NCBI GenBank assembly: GCA_025506515.1
Contig: CM046443.1
Span: 94,514,666 to 94,578,665, forward strand
From: Flaveria trinervia
Lineage: Eukaryota; Streptophyta; Magnoliopsida; Asterales; Asteraceae
Reading direction: 5' to 3'
DNA: 64,000 nucleotides
Under the pieces are notes generated by a model. The model made no database searches. It worked only from the letters and a program-made list of their open reading frames with translations, and was not told the DNA's origin. Made by a program: the position numbers and the translations under genes. This document shows, piece after piece, positions 34,555 through 47,331 of this stretch. Within the stretch, counting starts at the first letter, position 1, and each line of letters begins with the position of its first letter.

Positions 34555-37500
34555 CTATTCTTCTTGAATCACATCACTTTTCTTTTTTACGCAATTAACC
34601 TCTAAAAGATATAAAAAACGAGGTTTGTCAAACGCTTTTGTGTAGAGGTCGGCCCGTTGAAAATCTCTATTTATTTTAACAACATTGATTAATTTCTTTT
34701 CAAAACAGTCACGTATAAAGTGATATTTAATACCGATGTGCTTAGTTTTTGGGTATTGGACCAGATTTTTAGTGACAACAATTGCAACAGAATTATCAAC
34801 AAAGATAGGGGTGTTAGAAAATTGCAAACCATAGTCTCGCATTTGCTGTTGAATCCAAATGATTTGGGAGCAGCAGCTTGCAGCAGCAACATATTCAGCT
34901 TCACATGTTGACAGAGCAACAGATGTCTGTTTCTTACACTGCTAAGTGACTAACCGTCTTCTAAAGAACTGACATCCTGCTGATGTTGACTTGTAATTCA
35001 TCCTGCAACCATCATAATCCGAGTCACTATACACTGTAAATTCAAAGTCATCATCATGTGAATACCACAACCCGAGTGTTGGAGTACCCTTCAGATAACG
35101 AAAGATCCTTTTAACTCCAATTAGATGATTTACTTTCGGTTTAGCCTGATATTTGGAACAGAGACACGTGGCATACATAGTATCAGGACGAGAGGCTGTG
35201 AGGTACATTAGAGATCCAATCATTCCTCTGTAGATAGTGGCTTCTACCAGATCACCATAGTCGTCGGGTGCGACATCGTGGTTCGTGGCAAGTGGAGTTC
35301 CAGCAACAGTTGCATTCTCCATGTCGAACTGACTAAGAATATCTCTTACATATTTGAACTGATGCAGGAAAATTCCATTTGGTGTCTGATCCACCTGTAA
35401 CCCAAGAAAGAAATTCATCTCTCCCATGGCACTCATCTCAAACTCGGCTTTCATCACTGATTCAAATTCTTTACACAAATTTTCATTTTTGGAGCTGAAG
35501 ATTATGTCATCCACATATATCTGTACCAATAGTAAATTACAGTCCTTTTCTTTGATGAACAGCGTGCAGTTTATAAACTCTATCACGATGATAAGGATCT
35601 TCAAATCCTTCGGGTTGACTGACGTACACCGTTTCAAGGATTTCACCATGAAGGAATGCACTTTTCACATCCAATTGATAAACTTTGATCTTCATGAAGG
35701 ATGCATAGGCTAAGAATATACGTATTGCTTCCATCCTTGCCACAGGTGCAAACACTTCATTGTAGTCAATGCCCTAAACTTGTCTAAACCCTTGAACGAC
35801 AAGCCGAGCCTTGTTTCTGATTATGACCCCTTGGTCATCTTTCTTGCACTTAGTACCCATTTAGTGCCAATCACCTTAGCACCTTTGGGTCTATCCACAA
35901 GATTCCATACTCCTAACTTCTTAAACTAAAGGAGTTCCTCTTGCATAGCACTACCCATGCCTTATCATTTAAGGCTTCACTTACATATTTTGGCTCAAAC
36001 TGAGACACAAAACATCGATAAGCTCCATCGTGAAGATATCTTTTTTCCATGATTATGGCATAATCAGCTGAGTATAACTGATTTCATGTCTGAAATCCCA
36101 ATAGAATATCCCCGATGACATTATCCAGGGGATGATTCACATTAACTCGAATTCCGGGAGTGGTGGGAAAAACTACCTCATTTTCTATATTTTGAATCCA
36201 TGGTTCAGTGTCTGTGGTTGTTGGAGTATGAGGTTCAAAAGTGTTAGTGGCATCAAGATCAGATGCTTGTGTACTTTCATTAGTGGGAACCTTTTCCTCC
36301 TATTTGTAGTGTCAACTGTTTCATCATCCAAGGAAGAGTCACTTACCTCAAGCTCTCCCCCTGAAAGGCTAGAAGTATCATCTAATGGAGCTGATGATGT
36401 CGAGTTGGGTGGAGGAGTGTTCAGAACATCGTACATCATTATAGCAGATAACTCATCATTAGGATGAGAAGGAGGTAGATTGAAGGACTTAAAAAATCTA
36501 TCATAGTCAAAGAAGAAGGAAGGTCCTTTTCCAGCAGGGGGTGGTGTATCTTTGGACATCAACATTGCACCACACTTGTACCTGACCTGTTGAGTTGTTA
36601 TAAACTCTCTTGTCTGGTATACTATATCTGAGAAAGATACCTTTTTCTGCCTTCTCACAAAACTTCCCGGTCTAAGTTTTCTTTAACAGCATGCGTGGGG
36701 CTCCAAATGGTTCTAGATACTCCAAGTTGGGTTTACATCGCTGGAGTAATTCATAACATGTTTTTCCATGACGTTTGACCACTAAGAATCGATTGAGAGT
36801 GTAGCATGCATTAGCCACTGCCTCATTCCAGAATTGAATAAGTAGTTTAGAGTCGGCTAACATTGTCCGTGTTGTCTCTATCAAGCTCCGGTTTTTTCTT
36901 TCAGCAACCCCATTCATTTGTGGAGTGTAGGTGGAAGTAAATTGATGTACAATTCCTTTCTCTCTATAGTATGCCTCCATCCACTGATTCTTGAACTCTG
37001 TTTCGTTGTCTGATCGAATCTTTCATACTTTCAGTTTGTAGAGTGATTCCAATGTAATGACTAGATGCTTGAATGACTCAAATGTCTCTGACTTGGCTTT
37101 CAAAAACATCACCCAAGAGTCTTGAGTAATCATCAGTTACTACAAAGCAGTACAGATCTCCTGCAATGCTCTTTGTGCTTACTGGGCCAAACAGATCCAT
37201 GTGTAGAAGCTCGAGAGGAATATCGATAGAATTAACTTTCTTTGCCTTGTGAGACTTCTTGGTCTGTTTCCCTTTCTTACATGCTACGCAAAAATCTGGG
37301 AGCTGGAAATTCTTAACTGTAACTCTATTCACCAGATCATTCTGAACCAAATTTTTCATCTTCCTAGGATTAATGTGTCCCATTCTCCTATGTTAGGAGA
37401 CTGAATCCTTCTTTGTTGCCTTTAACAATAAGCATTGGACACTAGACTCAGTTGTGGAGGCTTTTGATAGATCCAAGACATACATATCGTTATATCTTAA

Positions 37501-37818
37501 AGCTGACATTAGAACTTTATCCTCCTCGATAACATAATCCTTCTTTAACATGTAGCACTTCTTGTTGTGAAACACAACTTTGAATCCTTTATCATAGATC
37601 TGGGAGACAGAAAGCAAGTTGTTTTGTAGTTGTTGAACGTAGCTGACCTTGTCAAACTTCACTTTCTCATTTCCCACTTCGCCTTGAGTGGTGATGTAAC
37701 CTCCTTTATTCCCAGCGAATGATACGTGTTCCCCTTTAATTTGTTTGATGTTGAAAAGGAGAGATGAATTTCCGGTCATGTGCTTGGACGCCCCACTATC
37801 AATAATCCATGTATTAGT
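34555..37818 (-). pseudogene. Element C pol: protease, integrase, RT, RNase H (broken; split by E)
   Basis: Read leftwards from the E insertion: protease core IIDSGASKHMT near 37780-37812, GAG-pre-integrase 37393-37779, integrase 36672-37383 (HINPRKM, CVACKKGKQ; the catalytic block reads RSDNETEF with Gly changed to Glu near 37000; NGVAERKNRSL near 36890), linker 36185-36658, RT 34942-35830 (DVKSAFLHGE near 35655, YVDDIIF near 35505, MYLTASRPDTM near 35190) and RNase H to 34555 (DSDYDG near 35020, then a stop near 34942; FVDNSVA near 34795). Several stops and frameshifts. Confidence 0.88.
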
Positions 37819-38623
37819 TGTTAGGATTAGTGATCTACGTTTGATTGATTAGAGAGTATTGCAGCGGAAATCAAACAATGAATTTAATCAATTAACAAGA
37901 ATACAGTTGATATTCAAAGTAAGAACAAACGATTATAGAAAGAATTCTGCAAATCAAAGATTTCATTCAATACGCGCTTTCGTGGTGGCAAAATGTCACC
38001 CATTACAATCAGGTCAATCATCCCTTATATAAGAATGTCGTGGTGGAACATTCCTTATATAGGAGATGTGACGTCTGCTGATGTCATTTGATAGTGACAT
38101 CTAACAGAATTATTCAAACTACTGAAAGTTAACACAACTACTGAAGATGTCAAAACAGCTGACATCTTCTTACAAAAAAAACTAAGTGTTAACTATCACT
38201 ACAACTACTGAAAAGAAACTACTGAAACTACAAAGACTGAAGAACATGCTCTTCAGTCGTTTTACAAATACTGAAACAAAAAGAAAACTACTAAAAGGAA
38301 ACCATCACAACAACTGAAGAATGCTTCTTCGGCTGTTGTAACAAACTCTGAAGGCTTCAGTACTTGTACTTGAACTTCAGCTGTTGTCATCAGCTGATGT
38401 CTTCAGTCTTTGTACTTCAGCTGTTGATCTTCAGTACTTTGTTCTTCAGCTGTTGATCTTCAGACTTTGGTCTTCAGGTGTTGAAGTCTTCAGTACTTTA
38501 GTCTTCAGCTGTTGAAGTCTTCAGACTTTGTCAAACAGCTGATCAAGTCTTCAGCAGTTGTTGTGATGTCTGTGGGACTTAGAGGTTTTTCTGATCAGGC
38601 TCATTGGTTCTTTTGGTCCAACA
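37819..38623 (-). repeat. 3' LTR of element E (805 bp)
   Basis: Minus-strand start TGTTGGACC (38623), end CCTAACA (37819). Array of CAGCTGTTG, CTTCAGTACT and AACTACTGA words at 38095-38565. Two TATATAAG/TATATAGG boxes in a short duplicated segment at 38020-38062 lie between the array and the transcribed part. Confidence 0.93.
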
Positions 38624-38638
38624 AACTCCCCCTGAACC
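38624..38638 (-). other. Polypurine tract of element E
   Basis: Minus-strand GGTTCAGGGGGAGTT abuts the 3' LTR start, identical in form to that of B. Confidence 0.85.
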
Positions 38639-38843
38639 AATGCAGCCGAAACCTCTAAACTTATTGAAGATGTCCCACTTATTATGGCAGAAAGATTTGG
38701 TTTTTTTGTCTTCTAGATCAGCTCAGAAGTGACCCATATAAGCACAGGCCTGGGAAGAAGTCTCAATGATCTGTTTGGAAAAGGATGAATGGGAACTCTG
38801 TCTTGGGAAACTGGACACAGAGCTGTTACCCCATCCATGAGAT

Positions 38844-41800
38844 CTACTTCCCAACAATGAGTCTGTATGACTCCCTTGTATAGGCCTCAAGGAAGGTTAT
38901 CTGTTCCTCCATGGTAAGTTCTTCAGCTCCTCCTTCAAAAAGTGATTCTGGCCCATAATATTCAGATAGGTATTTGACCTGTTTCCCGTTTTTGAGTTCC
39001 ACAGTTGTTATTACTCTATAAGCAAATTCATCAGGGTGATTACCCTCTAAGAACAACTGGAGCTCATTCTTTTTAACTTCTTCAAGCCTCTTATATACTA
39101 ACCCCTTTTTCACCATTTTATTTTCCAGCATCTTTTGTGGGGTCAGGTTAGCTTTATAGGCTTTCTTGAAGTCATCTAGGATTTCCCAGGGTGATACTAC
39201 AAAGACCAGTGAGATCACTTCATCTACAATCTTCTTCACTTGGCCAATGTATCTCTGTGGAATGTTTTTCTTGTGAATCCTATGAGACACTCTGGGATCA
39301 GGCCAAATCCTCACTCTCTCCTTTTGATATTGAAATGTATGTTTAAGAGTGTATAATCTGAGAGCGTGCTTCTTCATGTTGATGATTGAAGATGTGGCAG
39401 CATATGCTTTGTCAACTCTCCTCAACAATTCCTCATCATGTTGTTTATGAAGCTCTTCTTCTTCTAGCTTCACTTTCACAATTTGTCTTTGAGTTTCATG
39501 AGTAATTGTTGGGAGGTGACTTGTGGCCTTAGGCAATTGAATAATAGCTGAGATTGGCAGCCTATCTTTATCTTCATCATTATCTTCTTTTTCTTCTTCT
39601 AGCCTCAGTACCCTTCTCTTCTTCTTCTGGGGTACATCATCGGCTATTGGTTTTGAGGGTAAGGGAATTGGTTTAGTGGGTTGTGGTTGTGGTGGTTTTG
39701 GTGTGGGAATGTTGACAGGCTGTTCTAGCATTCTGGATGTGAGGTCGGCTTTAGATTGCTTGACTAGTTCAGTCCTGCTCCCAGCACCAGCTTCATTTAA
39801 GGTTTCAATAACCAATCCTTTTGTTTATACTTCAAACGAATAGATCTTGGTGGTTATTGCCAAGATGCTGTCCCTGGACCATGCCTTGATCTCAATCAAT
39901 GATCTACCCAGATATTTCGCTATGAATCTGATCATGATTTCTAGCCTTTCCCTTTCCAACACATCATAACTTGCCCATCTAGCTTGGATTTCTTCAATCT
40001 CTAGTCTTCTGATTTCTGAGTCAAGTTTTTTAGTGTCGTGTACTTGCCTAAACAACTGATCAATGATGTTATCCATTGATCGGTTGTGTTTGGCATCAGC
40101 CTTCTTCACCATTGTCTCCAAGTCAGTCTCCTTCTCATTCTTCCTTTTCTTGTATGTGACATGAAAGTCTTTAGTACTTTCAGTCACCTTCTCCATGTCA
40201 GCATCCTTCACCTTCTCCTTCTTAGTTTCTTTCCTATCTGTAATCCTCTTTCTTTTTGCTTTCACTGACTGAATCTCCCCCCTTTTGGTTGCATTGGTTG
40301 CAAGGGGTTGATTTTCAGAAAGCCTTTTGCTCACAGCATCCTCTATCATGGGTTGTATAACTGAGGGAAGCCTCTCATCAAGGTTTTAAGCACCATATCA
40401 GTGATAGTTGATGTGATGAGAGGTAGGGAATGTTGAAAGATAGCAACTATTGCTCAGGGGGGTTCTGTCCCTGAGAAATAGTGCTAGAAGCAGAGGCAGG
40501 TGGCTGAGTGTTTTGGAGTGGCTCAGTGTATGGGAAACCTTCAGAGGAAGGTGCCATCTGTGGGTTTTGAGGGTAGATGGTCTTTGATCCTGAGAATTTT
40601 GGCAAGCACTCTTTGAGTCTGCTCACCTCATCCTCGAGGATGGTGTTTTGGGCTAAAACATCATAAAAGACCCAGGTCATCATCAGTGTTTACTGAATCA
40701 CCTGACCTCCTGATAGAATCAGGATGAACATGCTCTGAGTGTAGATCAGGAGTAGCATGTGCCCCTTGGTCATGGTACTGGGGACTTCCTACCCAGGACC
40801 ATGTCCTTCATCAGCAGTTGCCTCTGGTGAGGTCTTATGAATGTTCCAACTTCAGCCTGATCATATGCTGAAGCAGGAGAATGGCAGCCTCACTAGAAAT
40901 TCGAATCTCCGTTTCTACACCTGGATATTGAATATGGTACCCCTGTGCTGTGGGGTGTCAGAAGCACTTTGGTCCTCCCCCTTAATGGTTGGGGATATCC
41001 CAGTTTTGATTGGTATCTGGGGAGGGGGTGAGGAGTGCAACTGAGTCAGCACTTTGGCAATATGATGGTAGGACTTTGGGGGGCGGCTGCAGTGGGAGAG
41101 GGTGTGAAGGCAGTATGCACCTGGGGAGAGTGGTGCGTTTCAATGACCCTCCTCAAGTGAGGAAGTTCCAGATGTATAGGTGCCCCAGAGATGGTTGCTA
41201 CAGGCTCCTGTTGAGAGGAAACCTGAGCGGTTGAGTGTGAGTGAGTCCTTGTATCCTGGGGGGTTATGACCAGTAGATATAACCTGCGTTTGTGTTGCAG
41301 GGGCATCCTCAGGGGACTCATTTCCCTGAGTATCCTTTTTGGCTTTCTTGTGTTTGGGTTTGGTGGGGACAATGGATTTGGAGGTGGTGGCTGTGGTTCC
41401 AGCTGCGTGGGTTTTCGCAGTTTGGCAGCCAGTTTGAGTGACTGTCTGAGTTGTGCCTGGAGTATACTTCAGCAATACAGCCGTGGCAGGGACTCCAAGG
41501 CCAACAAGTCCCTCAGCTTTCAGCAGGTTTACTATAATGGCTATTAGGAACCAAGGATATAATATCCATCGGTTAGCTATAGGCTGGAGGCATATCCTTG
41601 AGTTCAAGAAATAATATTTCAAAAATTTTAGTTTTGTTGGTCAAGGATAGAGAATAATACCTGCTGCCACCTCGTCGATATTTGATCCCAGAAAAGTCTT
41701 AGGAGCTAAGCATACATTCACCATATGAAAAATTAGTCGTTTCGCATCATGGAAATGTTTCTTCAGGATGGTAGAGGCACTAAGGTTACCCTGGTATCCA

Positions 41801-42140
41801 TGTTGGCAAATGATAGATCAGTGGTGCCCTTTGGATACCCAGTGGGGAAAGTGGCATCATCCAGTTGTAGGGTTTGGCGAAGGATTTTTGGAGTGATGAC
41901 CACCTGATGATTGTTGATGAACGACTGGAGAGAGTCGGTGTCATTCTCCCCAGTGATGAGGGTGACGTTCATCCAGAACTGATGGAGGGATTCGGCATGA
42001 ATGGTAGGATTTAGAAGGAAAGCCGTTTTGTATGGAGAGTTGATCATTAGATCAATGGCATTATCAAACTTTGTCCAGAAGGATGATTTGGTAAGGTAAG
42101 TAACACAGTTGTGTCGTGGTTTAAGCTTCATGTTTGCCAT
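38844..42140 (-). pseudogene. Element E additional ORF (aORF), few breaks
   Basis: Read leftwards from ATG 42140 (MANMKLKPRHNCVTYL). N-terminal block 41763-42140 (FWTKFDNAIDLMI, DDATFPTGYPKGTTDLSF), a second block 41140-41622 (NRWILYPWF, EGLVGLGVPATAV), a Pro/Ser/Thr/Gln-rich middle at 40447-41372, a basic coiled-coil region 39825-40349 and an intact C-terminal piece 38844-39815 of 323 residues (PQRYIGQVKKIVDEVISLV, MLENKMVKKGLVYKRLEE). A putative intron of about 60-90 bases (near 41600-41670) separates the first two blocks, with a like-placed one in B. Function unknown. Relatedness to C's aORF is confined to position, general layout and perhaps the N-terminal block. Confidence 0.75.
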
Positions 42141-42888
42141 TGATGTGAGAGAAGGTTCTGAGTTTTTGAACGTTAGGTTTGAGATGATGAAACTCTGTAA
42201 GACAAGGTATTTATAAGGTATGGGTTATAAAGAAAATGAAGGGTTTGGTATGAGTCGTCAGTAGTTTTAAGCGACTGATGACGTGGTATTAACCTTCAGA
42301 GGTTGAAACAACTGAAGTCTTGGTTGTAGGCATCAGTAGTTATAAAACTACTGAAGACCATGGTTTTAGCTTCAGATGTTGGAAACAGCTGACGACGTGG
42401 TGTTAGTCATCAGTAGTTGTGAAACTACTGAAGACATGGTTTTGTCATCAGTTGTTGTAAACATCTGACGACGTGGTGTTAGTCATCAGTAGTTGTGAAA
42501 CTACTGAAGACATGGTTTTGTTATCAGTTGTTGTAAACAACTGACGATGTGGTGTTAGTCATCAGTAGTTGTGAAACTACTAAAGACGTGGTTTTGTCAT
42601 CAGTTGTTTAGATGAAGCAGCAGTTTTAGAAACAACTGAAGAGAAAATTCTCATCAGTAGTTTTCGTCAATTCATAGCTTTTCAGCTGTTTCATACTATC
42701 CTCAACACTTACTCATCAGTCTTTTTGGCTATTTTTCAGTTGTTTCATAGGACGTCAGTACTTATCTGTTGGTACTTATATAAGTAGTTATGACTGTATC
42801 AGTTCTTGTAACAGAATCAGTACTTATTTGTGATATGGTTACAAATGATCATCAGTACTTATTTACTAAGATCATCAGTAGTTATCAC
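42141..42888 (-). promoter_or_regulatory. Internal promoter of element E with palindrome array
   Basis: Minus-strand TATAAATA at 42215-42208, 68 bases before the aORF ATG. Upstream (42245-42880) is an array of CATCAGTAGTT, AACTACTGA and TCAGTTGTTG words, including three 76-bp tandem copies starting at 42391, 42467 and 42543. The same words fill the LTR upstream of its own TATA. Promoter role inferred. Confidence 0.6.
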
Positions 42889-44533
42889 TTATTCTAGCTG
42901 CAGCATACCAAGCCTTAACACTAGGTTTTGGAAAGTCGAACTATCCAAAGGCTTAGTAAAAATGTCTGCAAGCTCATCAGCACTAGGCACAAACTTTGGA
43001 TCAATCAGACCTTTTTCAAAACAGTCCCTAATAAAATGATGTCTGATCTCTATATGTTTGGTCCTAGAGTGTTGGACAGGATTCTTGACAATGCAAAGAG
43101 CTAAAGCACTGTCCATTAATAATGGAGTCTTAGTCTCTGTAATGCCATAATCCAAAAGTTGGTTCTGAAGCCAGAGTACCTGAGAAGTACAGCTTGCAGC
43201 AGCAATGTACTCTGCTTCAGCAGTGGATGTAGCAACAGATGTTTGTTTCTTACTCTGCCAAGAAATCAAACAGTTGCCTAGGAATTGACATCCACCAGAA
43301 GTTGACTTTCTGGTTAACTTACACCCTGCATAGTCACTATCAGAAAAAGCAACCAATTTGCAAGAGTGTCCAGTGGAATACCATAAACCTAGAGATTGTA
43401 TACCTTGCAGATATCTAAAGATCCTTTTGACTGCAATCAAGTGAGACTCTTTAGGAGCAGCCTGAAATCTTGCACAAACACACGTTGCAAACATGATATC
43501 TGGTCTAGAAGCTGTTAAGTACATCAAGGACCCAATCATACATCTGTAAAATGTTTCATCAACAGCTTTACCTTTCTGATCTGCATCCAGTTGTGTGGTG
43601 TTGCACATGGGAGTAGAACAGGGCTTACAATTTTGTAAATCAAACTTATTCAAAAGATCTTTTGTATATTTAGACTGATGAATGAAAGTCCCATCAGCCT
43701 TTTGTTTGATTTGAAATCCTAGAAAGAACTGTAATTCTCCCATTGCACTCATTTCAAACTTCTTATGCATTAAATTGGTAAAGTCATCACACAACTGGGG
43801 ATCAGAGGATGCAAAAATAATATCATCAACATAAATTTGAACAAGTAGCTTATGCTGATCCACCTTCTTAATGAATAAAGTTTTGTCTATGGAGCCTCTA
43901 GTGAAATTATTTTGAAGAAGAAAATTTGATAATGTCTCATACCAGGCTCTAGGAGCTTGTTTCAACCCATAAAGAGCCTTATCAAGCTTGTATACCCAAT
44001 CTGGATGTTTATTATCCTCAAAACCTGGTGGTTGACACACATAACCTCTTCTTTTATTTTATCATATAAAAATGCACTTTTAACATCCATTTGAAAAACT
44101 TTAAAATTGTGAAATGCAGCATAGGCTAAGAACAATCTAATTGCCTCCAGTCTGGCTACAGGGGCAAAGGTCTCATCATAATCAATACCTTCTTCTTGTG
44201 AAAACCCCTGAACAACCAGTCTGGCCTTGTTCTTAACAATAAGCCCATTTTCATTTGTTTTGTTCCTAAACACCCATTTAGTGCCTATTGCACACTTACC
44301 TGGGGTAGAGGAACCAGTTCCCACACTTGTTGTTTCTTGAACTGAAGTAGCTCAAGCTGCATGGCTTCCACCCATCCATTGTCTCTCAAAGCAACATGAT
44401 AGTTCTTTGGCTCTTGCTGAATGATGAAGAGAGCATAGAAGCACAAGTTAGGCAATTGACTTCGGGTTGAGACGCCAGCATTGATACCACCAATGATTTG
44501 AGACATGGGGTGATCCTTCAGCTCTGATACCAA
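42889..44533 (-). pseudogene. Element E RT-RNase H (nearly intact, no gag/integrase)
   Basis: Largest piece 42889-44040, 383 residues: DKALYGLKQAPRAWYET, QIYVDDIIFASSD (intact YVDD), SRPDIMFATCVCARFQ, then RNase H with SDSDYAG, AEAEYIAA, LLMDSALALC and ELADIFTKPLDSS. The upstream part (43962-44324) includes GTKWVFRNK, FAPVARLEAIRLFLAYAAF and DVKSAFLYD; a lost T near 44035 shifts frame. The first part (44285-44533) runs from inside the primer site through WVEAMQLELLQFKKQQVWEL. A second break at the CCCCAGGTAAGT site near 44300 is shared with B. The enzyme domains look recently functional. Confidence 0.87.
44521..44532 (-). other. Primer binding site of element E
   Basis: Minus-strand TGGTATCAGAGC, two bases inside the 5' LTR end. 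It is fused directly to RT-linker sequence by the internal deletion. Confidence 0.9.
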
Positions 44534-44534
44534 T

Positions 44535-45338
44535 TGTTAGGATCAGTGATCTACGTTTGATTGATTAGAGAGTATTGCAACGGAAATCAAACAATGAATT
44601 TAGACAATTAACAAGAATACAATTGATATTCAAAGTAAGAACAAACGATTATAGAAAGAATTCTGCAAATCAAAGATTTCATTCAATACGCGCTTTCGTG
44701 GTGGCAAAATGTCACCCATTACAATCAGGTCAATCATCCCTTATATAAGAATGTCATGGTGGAACATTCCTTATATAGGAGATGTGACATCTACTGATGT
44801 CATTTGATAGTAACATCTAACAGAATTATTCAAACTACTGAAAGTTAACACAACTACTGAAGATGTCAAAACAGCTGACATCTTCTTACAAAAAAACTAA
44901 GTGTTAACTATCACTACAACTACTGAAAAGAAACTACTGAAACTACAACGACTGAAGAACATGCTCTTCAATCGTTTTACAAATACTGAAACAAAAAGAA
45001 AACTACTGAAAGGAAACCATCACAACAACTGAAGAATGCTTCTTCAGCTGTTGTAACAAACTCTGAAAGCTTCATTACTTGTACTTGAACTTCAGCTGTT
45101 GTCATCAGCTGATGTCTTCAGTCTTTGTACTTCAGCTGTTGATCTTCAGTACTTTGTTCTTCAGCTGTTGATCTTCAGACTTTGGTCTTCAGCTGTTGAA
45201 GTCTTCAGTACTTTAGTCTTCAGCTGTTGAAGTCTTCAGACTTTGTCAAACACCTGATCAAGTCTTCAGCAGTTGTTATGATGTCTGTGGGACTTAGAGG
45301 TTTTTCTGATCAGGCTCATTGGTTCTTTTGGTCCAACA
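44535..45338 (-). repeat. 5' LTR of element E (804 bp)
   Basis: Minus-strand start TGTTGGACC (45338), end CCTAACA (44535). Near-identical to the 3' copy, with the same array (about 44810-45285) and paired TATA boxes (44735-44780). Confidence 0.93.
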
Positions 45339-45385
45339 TTAGTGATAGCGTTGTAGCGAACACCCTGCACATAGAAAGGAATTGA

Positions 45386-47331
45386 TTAGTTTAGGTTTGG
45401 GACCGAAGCCTTAACTGGCTTGGGTGTCCCAAAGATATCACATATCATGAATTCAACCCACTGTCCTTTAGAGGATTTGGGCATATCTTTCTTTTCTTGT
45501 TCTCACTATCAGACATATTACTTGATTTTATCTTCCATAAACCAGTTTTGTGTAAGGTCTGTTGTGGTAAACAAACAACTGGCTTATGGTTTGAACTTTA
45601 GGTTCACTAATACTCTTAGGTGGGTTATTAGATCTAATTTTAAAAAATCTTGGTTTTTCATCAAAAGTTCAATTTTCTTTTTGGTGTCTGATAATAAGGA
45701 CAATTAGAAGAGATATGTCCTTATTTTCCACAACTGTAGCATGATCTCCCTTCTATAGATTTAGGAAAATTTTGATGTGGGGTTGAGTTTGGGAGGGGTT
45801 TGAAATGTGTCCGGTTGGGTTGATTCACTTCTCTTTTAGATGTTTCACCTTCTTTAACAAAATTAATTGTTTTAACATTTTGAACATCTTTCACTTTCAT
45901 TTTATTTGGACTTTGATGATTAACACGTTTATGGTTAATTGGATTAGTCATTTTGGGTTCTGAAATAGACATTTGTGAACCTAAACCTAAATTAACCTTT
46001 TCAATTTTATCATCCAAATTCTGAAAAGGTTTCTTATCTTTTGATTCCAAGGTAGAATTCTTCTGTTTATTGATAGATTTCACAGGTTTACCCGTAGATT
46101 CTGGATCACTAACCAGAGGAGTAGACACCACATGATCCTTTACAGGGTTGTTATTAATTGGTATACATTTAGTGTACAGAAGGATTTCATGTGGTTGTTG
46201 TACTACCTTATAACCTAGACCTTCCCCAATGTTCTGTTCTTTCACTAGGTTCTGAACTATGTAAGAAGAACTAGCCAGACTATGCAGTTTTTGTTTTAAA
46301 GACTCAACTTCGACTTGCAAAACTACTTTTTCCTTTTTTAGTTTCCTCTAAATAATTTAAATAAAACTTGATGTCATTTGATTGATTTAAGGCAACAACC
46401 TCGGTTTCCCTTAGTTGATTCCCCAAAAGTTCTATCTTTTCTTTGAAGCTGCACTTATTTTGTTTTAAAACACGATTTGTTTCAGTGCAGAGTTGTAAAT
46501 CATTTACTAGATTATCATTATATTCTAATAACCTAGCAAATTTCAAATCAATGCTTTCTCTAAATTTATCACATTCAGTACATGCATGTTTTTCAAATAA
46601 TTCTTCTTTAGAACATACATGTGTAGAACTAGACGAATCAGCCATCAAAGCTATGTCAGACTCTTCGATAACCGGAGATTCTAAATTTGTAGCTCTAAAT
46701 TCTTCATCAACCAGATGATCAAAAACATCCATAGCTTCTTCGATATCTGAAAGTTGCTCAACTATGATGTCTCCTTTACTTAAAGATCCATCATCCAATG
46801 CATCAACAAAAGCAATGTTTAGATCACCCTTAGAAACAAATCGGAAAGACCAGTCTTGACCTTCATCACCTTGAGCAGTCAAAGCCTTTGTCTCTTTACT
46901 TGAAGATGAAGTTCCAATCTTATCCTTGTCTTAACGGTTGAATATAGGAAACGGATTTCCATTTCCCGTTTTCTTTGGCTTTACACACTCACGTTTAAAG
47001 TGCCCCTTTTCACCACAGTTGAAGCACGTGACTTTGGTTTTGTCAAATCCAAAAGTCGTATCTTTAGTGGCAACTAGATTTTGCCCTGTATTTTTAACAA
47101 ACTTCTTTGCTCTTCTGAAAGAACTAGCTAAGGCCCACATTATATCCATTCTTTCTAGCTCTGTTTCATCAACTTTCTCGTAGTCCTTATCAGCAAGATG
47201 ACAATTTCCAATCTTACCAGCAACTAAACCATCATAAGATTGTACAACGGCCGCTAGAAGGTCCATGTGCTCTTTAGCAACTTCCACTGTGACATTTCCG
47301 AGATTCTCGGTCTTCAAGTTTGTAGTATTTG
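45386..47331 (-). pseudogene. Element C gag, 3' part with both zinc knuckles (broken)
   Basis: Continues gag leftwards from the G insertion: NTTNLKTENLGNVTVEVA block (47260-47330), first knuckle CFNCGEKGHFKREC near 46985-47030, acidic Ser-rich spacer with the WSFRFVS motif near 46845, a coiled-coil-like segment (46320-46560), and the second knuckle CYSCGK(stop)GHISS near 45700-45740, where a stop interrupts the knuckle. The end matches the AWVPNLN-stop seen in A and D; the terminator here is TAA at 45386-45388. A short linker (45344-45385) then leads to the protease split by E. Confidence 0.8.

Larger units (their letters stand above)
37819..45338 (-). mobile_element. Copia element E, young insertion lacking gag, protease and integrase
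   Basis: Minus-strand element with 804-805 bp LTRs at both ends, primer site and polypurine tract, flanked by the perfect duplication TTAGT (37814-37818 and 45339-45343). It sits in the protease codons of C. Between primer site and RT start about 3 kb or more of gag-protease-integrase is absent, but RT, RNase H and the aORF remain. The two LTRs differ at about 20 positions by eye (about 2.5 per cent), mostly C/T and G/A. This makes it the youngest two-LTR copia insertion here. Confidence 0.93.

Noticed and set aside
38844..39815. Treating the 323-codon frame as a stand-alone host gene
   Set aside because: It lies between the LTRs of E directly before the polypurine tract, and aligns with the B aORF C-terminus (about 12180-12960).
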